DNA of 64,000 nt from Aliidiomarina sp047920995 (GTDB lineage Bacteria; Pseudomonadota; Gammaproteobacteria; Enterobacterales; Alteromonadaceae): assembly GCF_047920995.1 (NCBI RefSeq), contig NZ_JBLRWZ010000004.1, forward strand, positions 47,712 to 111,711, written 5' to 3'. Below the pieces are notes generated by a model. It was given only the letters and a program-made list of their open reading frames with translations, did no database searches and was not told the origin of the DNA. Made by a program: the position numbers and the translations under genes. Within the stretch, counting starts at the first letter, position 1; the number at the start of each line of letters is the position of its first letter. Shown here in pieces: positions 42,735 to 52,159 of the stretch.

Positions 42735-44528
42735 CTACTGATTAAACCAGCGTGCTGCAAACTCTTCTGCTGCTACTGGCTTGCCGCGCAAAAAGCCTTG
42801 AGTGCGATTACAACCCAGGTTTGCTAGCATTTTTTCCTGCTCAGCAGTTTCTACACCTTCAGCTACCGTGGATAAGTTCAATGCCTTTGCCATCGCAATA
42901 ATGGTGGCGGCTATCGTATATTCGTGCGCTCCCGCCGCTAGATTTTGCACAAACGAGCGATCAATTTTTAACATTGAAATCGGAAATTGGGTTAAATAAG
43001 CAAGTGAAGAGAAGCCAGTGCCAAAATCATCCACAGCAATCGAGATACCATGATCACTTATACGCTGAAATTGGCGCAAAGCCTGCACGGATTTTCCCAT
43101 CATAATGCTTTCCGTTAACTCAACAACCAACCGCCCTTTCGGTAAATTACGCGTTTGCTCAATCAGATAATCTGCCATATAGGGGTCATCAAATTGGCGC
43201 GCGGAAATGTTTACGCTTAAATAGCCTTGATAGCTGGGAAGCCAATCATGTAACTGATGTACAGCTTTGCGCATCACCCAATCACCGAGCTCATGAATTA
43301 AACCCCGCTCTTCTGCTAACGGGATAAATAGCATTGGGCTTACCCAACCGAGTTCGTCATCATACCAACGACATAATGCTTCAGCACCGCGCAGCTTGCC
43401 GGTATCGATATCAAATTGCGGTTGGTAGTAGAGCAACAATGTTTCGTTGGCAATTGCCAGCTGCAAGCGTTCCAGCATGTGCTGTTCTGTTAGCAGTGCC
43501 TCGCTCATCGATACATCATATATGCGGCTTTGTGTAGCTGCTACGCGAGCGTGTTCCAGTGCGATACTTGCGCGTTGTAACAAGCCATCACTTGAAATGC
43601 CGTGCGCTATTTGTTGCCTATCTAACGCACTATAATTGGCAGCGCCTACTAGCACTTGTACCGAAAAGTTACGGGAATCAACCTGCACGGGCTCAAAGAA
43701 GGCAGATTTAACATTCTCAATTGCTTGCGGCAACTGTGCTACGCTAGTTTGTGGTAACAATATACCGAATTCATCACTGCTGAATCGAGCAACACAGCTG
43801 CCTGTATCTACATATTCTACTAGCCTTTGGCCAACTGCTTTAAGAAGCGCATCACCCACTGCATGATTATAAGTATCATTCACCTCTTTAAAGCGGCGAA
43901 TATTAATCATCAATACACTCAATGTTTGCTGAGTAAGTTGAGCTTTTTCGATAGCCGCATCCACTCGGTGAATAAAGGAAACACGGTTAGGAAGCCCACT
44001 AACCAGATCAGTAAATGCAATATCAGCAATTTTACGTTCGTGTTCACGCCGTTGCATTTCCATAGCCAAGAAACTAGCCGCAACCCGCAATACTTCGATA
44101 GCAAGTTCAGGATTGGCAATTTTTTGATTGTGCATCAAAGCAATTAAACCGAGTTTCTTGCCTTGTCGGTTTATTAATGGGAAGCCAATATAACTCTCCA
44201 CGCCAATATCGGAGAGCATTAGATCATTAGGGAATCGTTTCGCTACATCGCCGTTATATAAGCAAACATTTTGCTCATTAATCGTTGCACAGGGTGTGCC
44301 CGTGAGAGAATACTCGAACTCACCATGATGCTGGCCATTTGAGTAGAGCGCAATTGTTTTAGCCACGAGTTCATCGGGCTTCACCCGCGCCAATAGCACA
44401 TGGTCAACTGCTAGAATTTCTGTCAGTTGCTCACAGATCAGTTCAAAAAAGTGTTCCTGCTCGCTAAAACTGAACGTATCGGCGAGTGCTCTAAACACTT
44501 CGTTGGTGCTTGCCTCCATGTGCATCAT
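42735..44528 (-). CDS. GAF-GGDEF-EAL protein, c-di-GMP phosphodiesterase with degenerate cyclase domain
   Basis: 597 residues: GAF domain (about 20-160), GGDEF-like domain (about 170-335) and EAL domain (about 350-595). The GGDEF signature is SSDEF at 250-254 and its metal-binding segment reads INIRRFKEVND instead of D-x-D-x-F, so cyclase activity is unlikely. The EAL domain keeps GAEALCRW, NISARQFDD, VELTES, DDFGTGFSSL, KIDRSFV and AEGVET, so it should break down c-di-GMP. No membrane helix: a cytoplasmic sensor controlled through GAF. It is 113 bases downstream of the PAS-GGDEF gene, same direction. Confidence 0.92.
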   Translation of the reverse strand: MMHMEASTNEVFRALADTFSFSEQEHFFELICEQLTEILAVDHVLLARVKPDELVAKTIALYSNGQHHGEFEYSLTGTPCATINEQNVCLYNGDVAKRFPNDLMLSDIGVESYIGFPLINRQGKKLGLIALMHNQKIANPELAIEVLRVAASFLAMEMQRREHERKIADIAFTDLVSGLPNRVSFIHRVDAAIEKAQLTQQTLSVLMINIRRFKEVNDTYNHAVGDALLKAVGQRLVEYVDTGSCVARFSSDEFGILLPQTSVAQLPQAIENVKSAFFEPVQVDSRNFSVQVLVGAANYSALDRQQIAHGISSDGLLQRASIALEHARVAATQSRIYDVSMSEALLTEQHMLERLQLAIANETLLLYYQPQFDIDTGKLRGAEALCRWYDDELGWVSPMLFIPLAEERGLIHELGDWVMRKAVHQLHDWLPSYQGYLSVNISARQFDDPYMADYLIEQTRNLPKGRLVVELTESIMMGKSVQALRQFQRISDHGISIAVDDFGTGFSSLAYLTQFPISMLKIDRSFVQNLAAGAHEYTIAATIIAMAKALNLSTVAEGVETAEQEKMLANLGCNRTQGFLRGKPVAAEEFAARWFNQ

Positions 44529-44641
44529 TACCCACTTAAGCTATTAATAAATTTACTATAACCAATAACTAACTGCGACGATATATGTCGTTCATAAAAT
44601 TGGGGGAAACCCCCATGAAGCGGAAAGGAAAAAGTGATTAA

Positions 44642-45604
44642 CTATTCAGCAACTTCCGTTCGATTACGGCCGTTATTTTTAGCCACATAAAGGGCTTTAT
44701 CTGCTCGCATGTACAAGCTTTGTGGTGTATCTGCTGGCTTTGCCACGGCGATACCACAGCTTATCGTTACCATTTGATGGGGGAATTTACTGGTTGTTAT
44801 TAAAGTACGAATTCTCTCTGCTACATTTGTGGCAGTGTCTAAATCTGTATTTGCCATAATTATGGCAAATTCTTCGCCACCAGTTCGAGCAAAAATATCG
44901 CCCTGTCGAATACAGCTACTCACTAATTCAGCCAAGCGTTGGAGCGTTTGATCACCAACATCGTGGCCCGCAGAATCATTAATTGATTTAAAATGGTCAA
45001 CATCTAACATTAGTAATGCCAAGGGATTTTGTGTTCGCTCAAATATGGAAATTTGCTGTTTAAACGCATTTTGAAAATGGCGACGGTTCGCGATCCCAGT
45101 TAAAGCATCTGTACTTGCTAATGCCTCTAGCTCGCGGTTGCTCTCTTCGAGTGCTTGCTGCAGTTCTTGCAGAGTATTATATGCTTCATTGGTTGCGAAT
45201 GCCGATTGCTCAGCCTTTTTTCGAGCATTGATAATTTCAGCTTCGAAATGTTGTCGTTTCCCCATTGGGGTAAATACGTACACATCCATATTCGCGAAAC
45301 GTTTAGCATTAAGTACTAACGACACCAAGCTTCCAGCGCTGCTCTTAAGTTGAACAAACATTTCTTCCACTTGTGCACTGTGTTGTAGCGATGGTTGAAT
45401 GTGAGTTAAATTAAAAATTCGGCCAGCACCCGATAAAATATCTGCAAACGGAAGGCCAATACAATCAATTCCATCCAACCAATTCTGCAAAGTTGTGTTT
45501 AAGTATTGAATAATCCCTTCATGATTTACGTACAACACTCCAGCTGGTAGAGCGTTAATATCTCCGATATTACAGGTACTTAAAGCACTGTTAGAATCGT
45601 TCAT
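44642..45604 (-). CDS. PAS-GGDEF diguanylate cyclase paired with RsbQ-like hydrolase
   Basis: 320 residues, soluble. PAS-like domain at about 15-115 (LPAGVLYVNHEGIIQYLN), a coiled coil at about 120-162 (EAEIINARKKAEQSAFATNE) and a complete GGDEF domain from about 163. The active site is GGEEF at 242-246, with metal segment LDVDHFKSIND, and a product-inhibition I-site RQGD at 233-236, so it should make c-di-GMP and be feedback-inhibited. The hydrolase gene ends 10 bases upstream, so the two are one operon. By analogy with RsbP, the PAS domain may receive a ligand made by the hydrolase. Confidence 0.92.
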   Translation of the reverse strand: MNDSNSALSTCNIGDINALPAGVLYVNHEGIIQYLNTTLQNWLDGIDCIGLPFADILSGAGRIFNLTHIQPSLQHSAQVEEMFVQLKSSAGSLVSLVLNAKRFANMDVYVFTPMGKRQHFEAEIINARKKAEQSAFATNEAYNTLQELQQALEESNRELEALASTDALTGIANRRHFQNAFKQQISIFERTQNPLALLMLDVDHFKSINDSAGHDVGDQTLQRLAELVSSCIRQGDIFARTGGEEFAIIMANTDLDTATNVAERIRTLITTSKFPHQMVTISCGIAVAKPADTPQSLYMRADKALYVAKNNGRNRTEVAE

Positions 45605-45614
45605 AATTGCACCA

Positions 45615-46415
45615 CTACTTTGTTAATTGCTCATTTAGAGCGCGAATAACTTCGCTTGGCTTACTAATATGCGGATAGTGTCCGGTGGCATTAAGTTCCT
45701 GCGATGTGCAGGCTGGAATATGTTGCAATTGATAATCAATCGCTTGGCGCGGAACTACTACATCAGCGCGCGCAAATAGAATATGTACCGGAACCCGCAG
45801 CTCTTTTAGTTGATTGCGGAAATCCGCGTAGAACGTTGCACGCGCAAAACACTGAAGCATTCGTGGCTCGTTACCCCGAAAACGTTCTGTTAACTGATTA
45901 GCAAACTGCGGGTTTTCCGCATTCGCCATTGCTTGTGGTGCTAGTAGCCCTGCCCACTCGTAAAAGTTGTGTTCCATCATGTTAAGTAAGCTATCGATAT
46001 CATCTTTTGAGAATCCGCCCTGATAGTTATCGTTAGGGTGGTCGATATAACAAGCCGAGGGGCCTATAGCGATAATTTGCTGAAAACGCTGAGGCTCTTG
46101 AATTGCGGCTAAATAGCCAATAACCCCACTAATGGAGTGCGCAACAAAGATAACCTGCTCTAAATTCAGCGCACCGAGAATCTCTAACAAGTCTTGTGCA
46201 TAGCCTTCAAGGTTGCCATAGCGTTCCTCACTAAATGCATTTCTATCAGAATTACCGCTACCCACATAATCATAAAGCACTACGGTATAATTACTTGTAA
46301 AGGTTGGCGCAACGGCATTCCAAATATGTTGATCACAACCAAAGCCATGGCCAAAAACCAAAGTTTTTGGCCCATTACCAATCACCTTAACGTTATTTCT
46401 TTGCAAAATATTCAT
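45615..46415 (-). CDS. RsbQ-like alpha/beta hydrolase
   Basis: 266 residues, starting at the ATG 46413-46415 as alignment with Bacillus RsbQ (from memory) suggests; an ATG five codons earlier is possible. Long stretches agree with RsbQ: GFGCDQHIWNAVAP, DYVGSGNSDRNAFSEERYGNLEGYAQD, GPSACY. Catalytic Ser94 (VAHSISG), Asp218 (ARADVV) and His246 (TGHYPH) are present. In B. subtilis RsbQ is needed for the PAS phosphatase RsbP to sense energy stress; related plant proteins D14 and KAI2 sense small molecules. Here the partner is the adjacent PAS-GGDEF protein. Confidence 0.9.
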   Translation of the reverse strand: MNILQRNNVKVIGNGPKTLVFGHGFGCDQHIWNAVAPTFTSNYTVVLYDYVGSGNSDRNAFSEERYGNLEGYAQDLLEILGALNLEQVIFVAHSISGVIGYLAAIQEPQRFQQIIAIGPSACYIDHPNDNYQGGFSKDDIDSLLNMMEHNFYEWAGLLAPQAMANAENPQFANQLTERFRGNEPRMLQCFARATFYADFRNQLKELRVPVHILFARADVVVPRQAIDYQLQHIPACTSQELNATGHYPHISKPSEVIRALNEQLTK

Positions 46416-46525
46416 GCAACGTTTCCGCATTACCTAAAAAATAATAAGCAAATAATTGCACTCATCGAGCACAGTATCAATGCCAACACGATGCAAGCTA
46501 TAAAATACTTTAAGAAGTTATTAAC

Positions 46526-48076
46526 TTAAAGCAACCAATCGATGGGGAGTAATGAGAAGAAGCGCACCGACATGCGTTGTAACCAGGTAGTGCCAGGATC
46601 GTAATCATATCGGCGCATTTCACCAGGCTGGCGTTCAAGCCAATATAACCTGCCACTATCAGCAAGCCTCAGCTCATATGCTTGAAATGGCATCCGTTCA
46701 TGAAAGGTTTCATCGATCATTTTCGCTAAATCGGGGCTATCAATCACAAAGCCTAGCTCTGTATTTAAGCTTACAGATCGGGGATCAAAGTTAAACGAGC
46801 CCACGAACACCCGCTCTCCATCAATCGCGAAGGTTTTCGCATGTAAACTTCCAGCACTACTTGCGAATCGCCCAAGATCTGCGTCACCTTTGCCTTCGCG
46901 CTGAGTTTGTGTTCGCCGCACCTCAAAAATTTGCATACCAGCCCGCAATAATTTTTTCCGCCACTTCGCGTAACCAGCATGCACCATTGCAACATCTGTT
47001 GCTTCTAACGAATTAGTTAAAATGGTAATTTGCACTCCTTGGTTTGCCAAAGCTATCAATGCCTCGGTACCAGCCCGGGTAGGAACAAAATAAGGAGTAA
47101 TGAGCTCAAAATATGCTTGCGGTTCACCAATTGCTTTGCGAAGTTGGTAGCTAATAAGTTGCTCACCTTCCGCGTTACCTAGGCCTTTACTGGGATCATC
47201 GCTTACCATGGTGGTTTGCACCCAATCGAACTCTACTTCACCACTTAAAATATTACGAATAAACTGCGTATCCATAACTGATTGCATGTAATCGAGTAAC
47301 TCTGCGCGTTCGTGCAAAAGTAAGGATACTGGGCGTGGTGAATAACGTGAACGCTGGTTGTCGATATCAACTATTTGATGTAATGGATAAGATGAACCAC
47401 TATGCCAGAACAAATCAAAATCTTGCGATACCTCATTTACTACCGGCCCAACGGCAAGAATATCAAGATCGTTAAACAACATGCCCTCGCCAGCGCCAAA
47501 ATAAGAATCACCTACATTTCTGCCACCCACAATGGTTACTAAATTATCGGCAGTAAAGGATTTGTTGTGCATGCGCCGGTTTGCTCGATCAAAATCAGTA
47601 ATAAAACCTAGCACTCGTGATCGGCGATGCACAAATGGGTTGAATAAACGAACTTCAAAATTGGGATGCTGATGTACGTGCAGTAAATACCCCTCAAGCG
47701 CAGTAGTATTTAAATCATCAAGCAATAAACGAACACGTACGCCGCGTTCTGCTGCTTCAAACAAGGCAGATAACAACAGTAACCCAGTATCATCGGCGCG
47801 CCAGATATAATATTGCACATCGAGTGTTTTTTCCGCGCGCTCAGCCATTAAAATACGCGCGGCAAACGCATCCCAGGCATCTGCTAACGGCAAAATGCCC
47901 GAGTTATCACCATTTTCATAAAGTACCGGGGCAAGCTCTTTGCCTAGGCGTGTTTGTTTTGCTGCGTCAACACTAAGCGCCTGCGATAGCGTACGCTCTT
48001 CTAATGGCGGTAACGTGGTGCATGCACTGAGCAACAGAGCTAGTAACAACACAACGAATATTTGAACATAACGCAC
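46526..48076 (-). CDS. Phospholipase D family lipoprotein (ClsC-like)
   Basis: About 516 residues if the GTG at 48074-48076 is the start; this puts a lipoprotein signal with lipobox LSAC directly at the N-terminus. The open frame extends to 48229, but that part lies inside the ATPase gene. Two HKD motifs are seen: HNKSFTADNLVTIVGGRNVGDSYF and HAKTFAIDGERVFVGSFNFDPRS, as in cardiolipin synthase C and related phosphatidyltransferases. The start is uncertain because the nearest GAGG is 11 bases upstream. It is last in the leftward cluster with the ATPase. Confidence 0.85.
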   Translation of the reverse strand: MRYVQIFVVLLLALLLSACTTLPPLEERTLSQALSVDAAKQTRLGKELAPVLYENGDNSGILPLADAWDAFAARILMAERAEKTLDVQYYIWRADDTGLLLLSALFEAAERGVRVRLLLDDLNTTALEGYLLHVHQHPNFEVRLFNPFVHRRSRVLGFITDFDRANRRMHNKSFTADNLVTIVGGRNVGDSYFGAGEGMLFNDLDILAVGPVVNEVSQDFDLFWHSGSSYPLHQIVDIDNQRSRYSPRPVSLLLHERAELLDYMQSVMDTQFIRNILSGEVEFDWVQTTMVSDDPSKGLGNAEGEQLISYQLRKAIGEPQAYFELITPYFVPTRAGTEALIALANQGVQITILTNSLEATDVAMVHAGYAKWRKKLLRAGMQIFEVRRTQTQREGKGDADLGRFASSAGSLHAKTFAIDGERVFVGSFNFDPRSVSLNTELGFVIDSPDLAKMIDETFHERMPFQAYELRLADSGRLYWLERQPGEMRRYDYDPGTTWLQRMSVRFFSLLPIDWLL

Positions 48077-48137
48077 AGCGTTTTCATCCTCTGCGGTGGG
48101 TAAGCCAACTACATAGATCGATTTTGCGGCGCTAAGT

Positions 48138-50860
48138 TTACTGTTTTTGCAGCGTTTTGCCCAGCCGCGCTTTGCGAATCGTTTTTTCCATTTCCAACAC
48201 GAAAAACACCAAGATACCAATACCAACACAAATCAATCCGTGTTGGAATGTTAATGCTGTGGTGCCAAATAATTGCTGCATAAAGGGTACGTAAGTGAAA
48301 ATCGCTTGCAATACAAATACCAAGCACACCGCAATAAGAACTGGCTGAGTACCTTTAATGCCCTGCAATGAAAGCGATTTGCCATGTAAATAACGTACGC
48401 TAAACAAATACCATACTTCCATTGCTACCAGCGTATTTACCGCCATGGTTCGCGCGTAACTCTCGGAAAGCCCTTGCGCAAGAGACCATTGAAATACACC
48501 AAAAATACCCACAGTAAACACCACAGAAACAAATGCAATGCGCCACAACAATAGGCGGGAAATCAATGGCTCTAGTGGGTTTCTTGGCGGGCGCTGCATT
48601 ACCCCTGGCTCACTGCGCTCAAAGGCCAGCGCTAATGCTAAGGCGATAGAGCTTACCATATTCACCCACAATATTTGCAGCGGCATGATAGGTAACGTAA
48701 GAGCAAACAAAAGCGCTAAGATAATCGCTAACGATTCTCCCCCATTCACAGGCAATAAAAACCCAATCGCTTTCTTCAGGTTATCGTACACAGTGCGCCC
48801 TGCGCGCACTGCGCTTACAATACTGGCAAAGTTATCATCGGTGATCACCATCTCGCTCGCTTCGCGCGCGGCCTCAGTTCCACTTTTGCCCATCGCAATA
48901 CCAACGTCGGCACGCTTCAATGCAGGAGCATCATTCACCCCATCGCCGGTCATTGCTACTACATCACCATTCTTTTGCAGCGCAGTTACCAAGCGTAATT
49001 TATGTTCCGGCGTTGTTCGTGCATAGATATTAACTTTGCCGATAGTTGCTGCCAGCTCCTCGTCACTCATATTATCAATATCAGTTCCCGACAAGGCATT
49101 ATCGGTATCCTCTAAACCTAGCTGAGCACCGATCGCTTTTGCGGTGCCCAAGTGATCGCCGGTAATCATTTTCACTTGAATCCCTGCGGTTTTGCACTCT
49201 GCGATTGCTTGCTTCGCCTCTTCGCCGGCGGGTCTATTAGCCCAGCAAAACCGAGGAAACTTATGCCGTTCAATGGCGATGAGGCATTAAGATCATCATG
49301 AGTTATTTTCGTACACTCAGCATTCACGAATTTATATGCAAACCCCAGTACACGCATACCGTTGGTTGCTAGATTATCAATCTGCTCATGTAAGCCCTGC
49401 TCTTCTTCCTTACTTAAGTGTGCCATCGCTATGATGCGTTCTGGCGCGCCCTTAATTAAAATAATTCGTTTTTGTTCTAATCTAACTGGGCTGGGTTCAT
49501 CAGCAAATTGTAAAAAATCCGCATTGTGCAAAGTAGCCATATACTTGTGGCGGGAATCAAACGGAATAAAATCAACCCGAGCATGCGCGCTAGTAATCTG
49601 TTCGCAAGAGATCTGAGCTTTCTGTGCGGCAACAAGTAACGCCCCTTCCATAGGATCACCTACTACTTCCCAAGCATTTCCTTCATCCTTTACTTCACTA
49701 TCGTTACACAACACCCCCACATGCAGCAGGTTAATTAGTTTCGCATCTGCATCTGGATTATTAAACTTAGAGTGGCTAAACGTTCCGTCTTTGTTATAAC
49801 CACTTCCAGAAATAACCCACGCCTCAGATTCGGTAACAATTTGCGCCACCATCATTTCATTACGCGTTAACGTGCCCGTTTTATCTGAACAGATCGTAGA
49901 CACCGCACCTAAGGTTTCTACGGCGGGGAGTTTACGAATAATACTTTTACGGTGGGCTAACCGGGTTACACCAATGGCTAGTGCAACAGTGAGAACTGTG
50001 GGTAATCCTTCGGGTATCGCAGCAACAATTAAACTCACTACCGCCATAAACAAGTACGTAGGATCGTTACCGCGCAATAGGCCGAGTAAAAATACTAGCA
50101 AACCAAAGCCCACCACAACCAAAGTAAGGTACTTAGCAAACTGCGCCATTTGTTGAATTAACGGCGTGGTTAATGTGGTTACTTTGTTCAATAACCGATT
50201 AATGCGGCCAAGTTCAGTGTTTAGGCCTGTAGCAATCACCACACCTACGGCTCTACCTTGGGTAACAAGGGTGCCAAAATAGGCCATATTGTTACGATCC
50301 GCCAAGGGAGTGTTCGAATCAATCGCCGCAGTGGATTTCTCCACAGCTATAGATTCTCCGGTTAACGGTGCTTCTTGCATGGCCACATTATGAGTGCTAA
50401 TTAACCGTAAATCGGCTGGCACTTTATCACCCGCATCAAGAATAACGATGTCGCCCACCACTAAATTGCGAGCGGGTATTTTCTCGTTTTTGCCAGAGCG
50501 CCGCACTGTACTCTGAATCTGCAGCATTTTTTGAATAGCATTAAGGGCTTTTTCAGCACGTCCTTCTTGATAGAAGCCTATACTCGCGTTGACGATCACT
50601 ACCGCTAAAATCACCGCCATATCAAGCCATTCAGCTAATATGCCCGCCAGCAAAGCGGCTACCAATAACACGTAGATCAACAAATTATTAAATTGCTGTA
50701 AAAAGCGCTTCCAAGCCGGAACTGCAGGCTTGGTTGGCAATTCATTAGGGCCGTTTTCCGCTAGCCTACGCTCAGCTTCTTGGGAAGTTAATCCCTGTTC
50801 AAGTGAGGTTGCAAAGTGTTGCTGAATTTCGCTTGCGGATTTCGCATGCCAGCCCTGCAT
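48138..50860 (-). pseudogene. P-type cation (calcium-type) ATPase interrupted by one frameshift
   Basis: Together the two reading frames give about 905 residues, the normal length for a P2A-type ATPase. Part one has TGES, PEGLP in TM4, phosphorylation site DKTGTLT and the nucleotide-binding domain. It goes out of frame at GLIDPP, about 49224-49232. Part two continues in the -1 frame (EEAKQAIAECKTAGIQ, MITGDH, TGDGVNDAPALKRADVG, six C-terminal helices). One base appears lost in a CCGCCGGCG run. All motifs are otherwise intact, so the break is recent or a sequencing error. Start at 50860 has AGGA; it lies 5 bases after the CoA transferase gene. Confidence 0.85.
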
Positions 50861-50865
50861 AATAA

Positions 50866-52149
50866 CTATCCTGTGATATGTAAGCCCCACGTATCGCGGG
50901 CTTCACGAGCTAACTGTTCCTGGAACTGCGGCGCCGCTACCTTAATAAGCTCACTAGCGCGTTCATTCATACTGCGTGCACGCAGGTTGGCTACACCATA
51001 TTCGGTAGCAATGTAATGCACATGCGCCCGCGTAGTAACTACACCAGCACCGGGGCTAAGCATCGTGCTAATCCGCGATACTGAACCACCTGCTGCAGTA
51101 GCTGGCAACGCAATTACCGAGCGCCCGCCTTCCGACAAACTCGCCCCGCGCACGAAATCCATTTGCCCACCAACTCCTGAGTAAATTGCAGTACCCAGCG
51201 AATCAGCACACACTTGGCCACTCAAATCCACTTGTAAAGCACTGTTAATTGCCATCACTTGCTTATTCTGGCGAATTACCGAGGTATCATTGGTATATTC
51301 CACATCAAGAAACGCCACTTCGGGATTATCATCTACGAAATCATACAAAGCTTGGCTGCCCATCGCGAAGGTTGTAACAATACGGCCTCGATGCTTGCGT
51401 TTGCGGGAATTATTGATTACGCCAGCTCGCACTAGCGGTAGCACTCCATCAGAAAACATTTCTGTGTGGATACCTAAATCACGCCGATCACCTAAACAGG
51501 CCAAAGTAGCATCGGGAATTGCACCAATTCCCATTTGTAAACAATCACCATCGCCTATCAATGCTGCCACATTACGGCCAATTTGTTGTGTTACTTCGCT
51601 TTGCTGCGGCTGCGCATGCAATGGCATTGGCGCGCTGTGTTCAAAATAACGGGTAAACTGGCTCACGTGTACGAAAGAATCGCCATGGGTTCTTGGCATT
51701 CTCGGATTAATCCACGCAATAACTTTCTTCGCCATTTGCAGTGCTGCCCGAGTAGCTTCAACTGATATGCCTAAGCTACAGTAGCCATGCGCGTCTGGAG
51801 GTGACACCTGAATTAGAACTGCATCTAAATGCTGCTCTTGGGAACGAAATAGTTTGGGTATCTCCGATAAAAACATCGGCACATAATCGGCCAAGCCCTG
51901 TTTAACTGCATTGCGAGTTGCGGCACCCACAAAAAATGCTCGTTGGCGAAGATGGCCTTGCAGTTCGGGATTACACAAGGCGCCACTTTTCTCGGTATGT
52001 AACTGCAACAATGTAAGATTGTGCCGCTCCATCGCTACTTCGGCGAGTGCATCAAGAAGTAGATAAGGCGTTGCCGCCATTGATTGGCACCAAATCACAT
52101 CGTTATTATCAATTACAGAAACAGCCTCTACGGCCGTGTTTACCCGCAT
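50866..52149 (-). CDS. Acetyl-CoA hydrolase/transferase family protein
   Basis: 427 residues from the ATG at 52147-52149, with AGGAG six bases upstream, overlapping the end of the RNase-like gene region. It belongs to the class I CoA-transferase family (4-hydroxybutyrate or acetate CoA-transferase group): GDGDCLQMGIGAIPDA, the catalytic glutamate in IHTEMFSDG, and SGVGGQMDFVRGA are conserved. It may move CoA between acetate or other short acids. The neighbours (RNase-like MBL, cation ATPase) do not suggest the substrate. Confidence 0.88.
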   Translation of the reverse strand: MRVNTAVEAVSVIDNNDVIWCQSMAATPYLLLDALAEVAMERHNLTLLQLHTEKSGALCNPELQGHLRQRAFFVGAATRNAVKQGLADYVPMFLSEIPKLFRSQEQHLDAVLIQVSPPDAHGYCSLGISVEATRAALQMAKKVIAWINPRMPRTHGDSFVHVSQFTRYFEHSAPMPLHAQPQQSEVTQQIGRNVAALIGDGDCLQMGIGAIPDATLACLGDRRDLGIHTEMFSDGVLPLVRAGVINNSRKRKHRGRIVTTFAMGSQALYDFVDDNPEVAFLDVEYTNDTSVIRQNKQVMAINSALQVDLSGQVCADSLGTAIYSGVGGQMDFVRGASLSEGGRSVIALPATAAGGSVSRISTMLSPGAGVVTTRAHVHYIATEYGVANLRARSMNERASELIKVAAPQFQEQLAREARDTWGLHITG

Positions 52150-52159
52150 TACAAACTCC

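Noticed and set aside
48076..48229. N-terminal extension of the phospholipase D frame.
   Set aside because: It lies inside the ATPase gene end, begins with no good ribosome-binding site, and would place the lipoprotein signal internally.
49223..49232. Programmed -1 frameshift in the P-type ATPase.
   Set aside because: No X-XXY-YYZ slippery site or obvious downstream pseudoknot; a one-base deletion or sequencing error is simpler.
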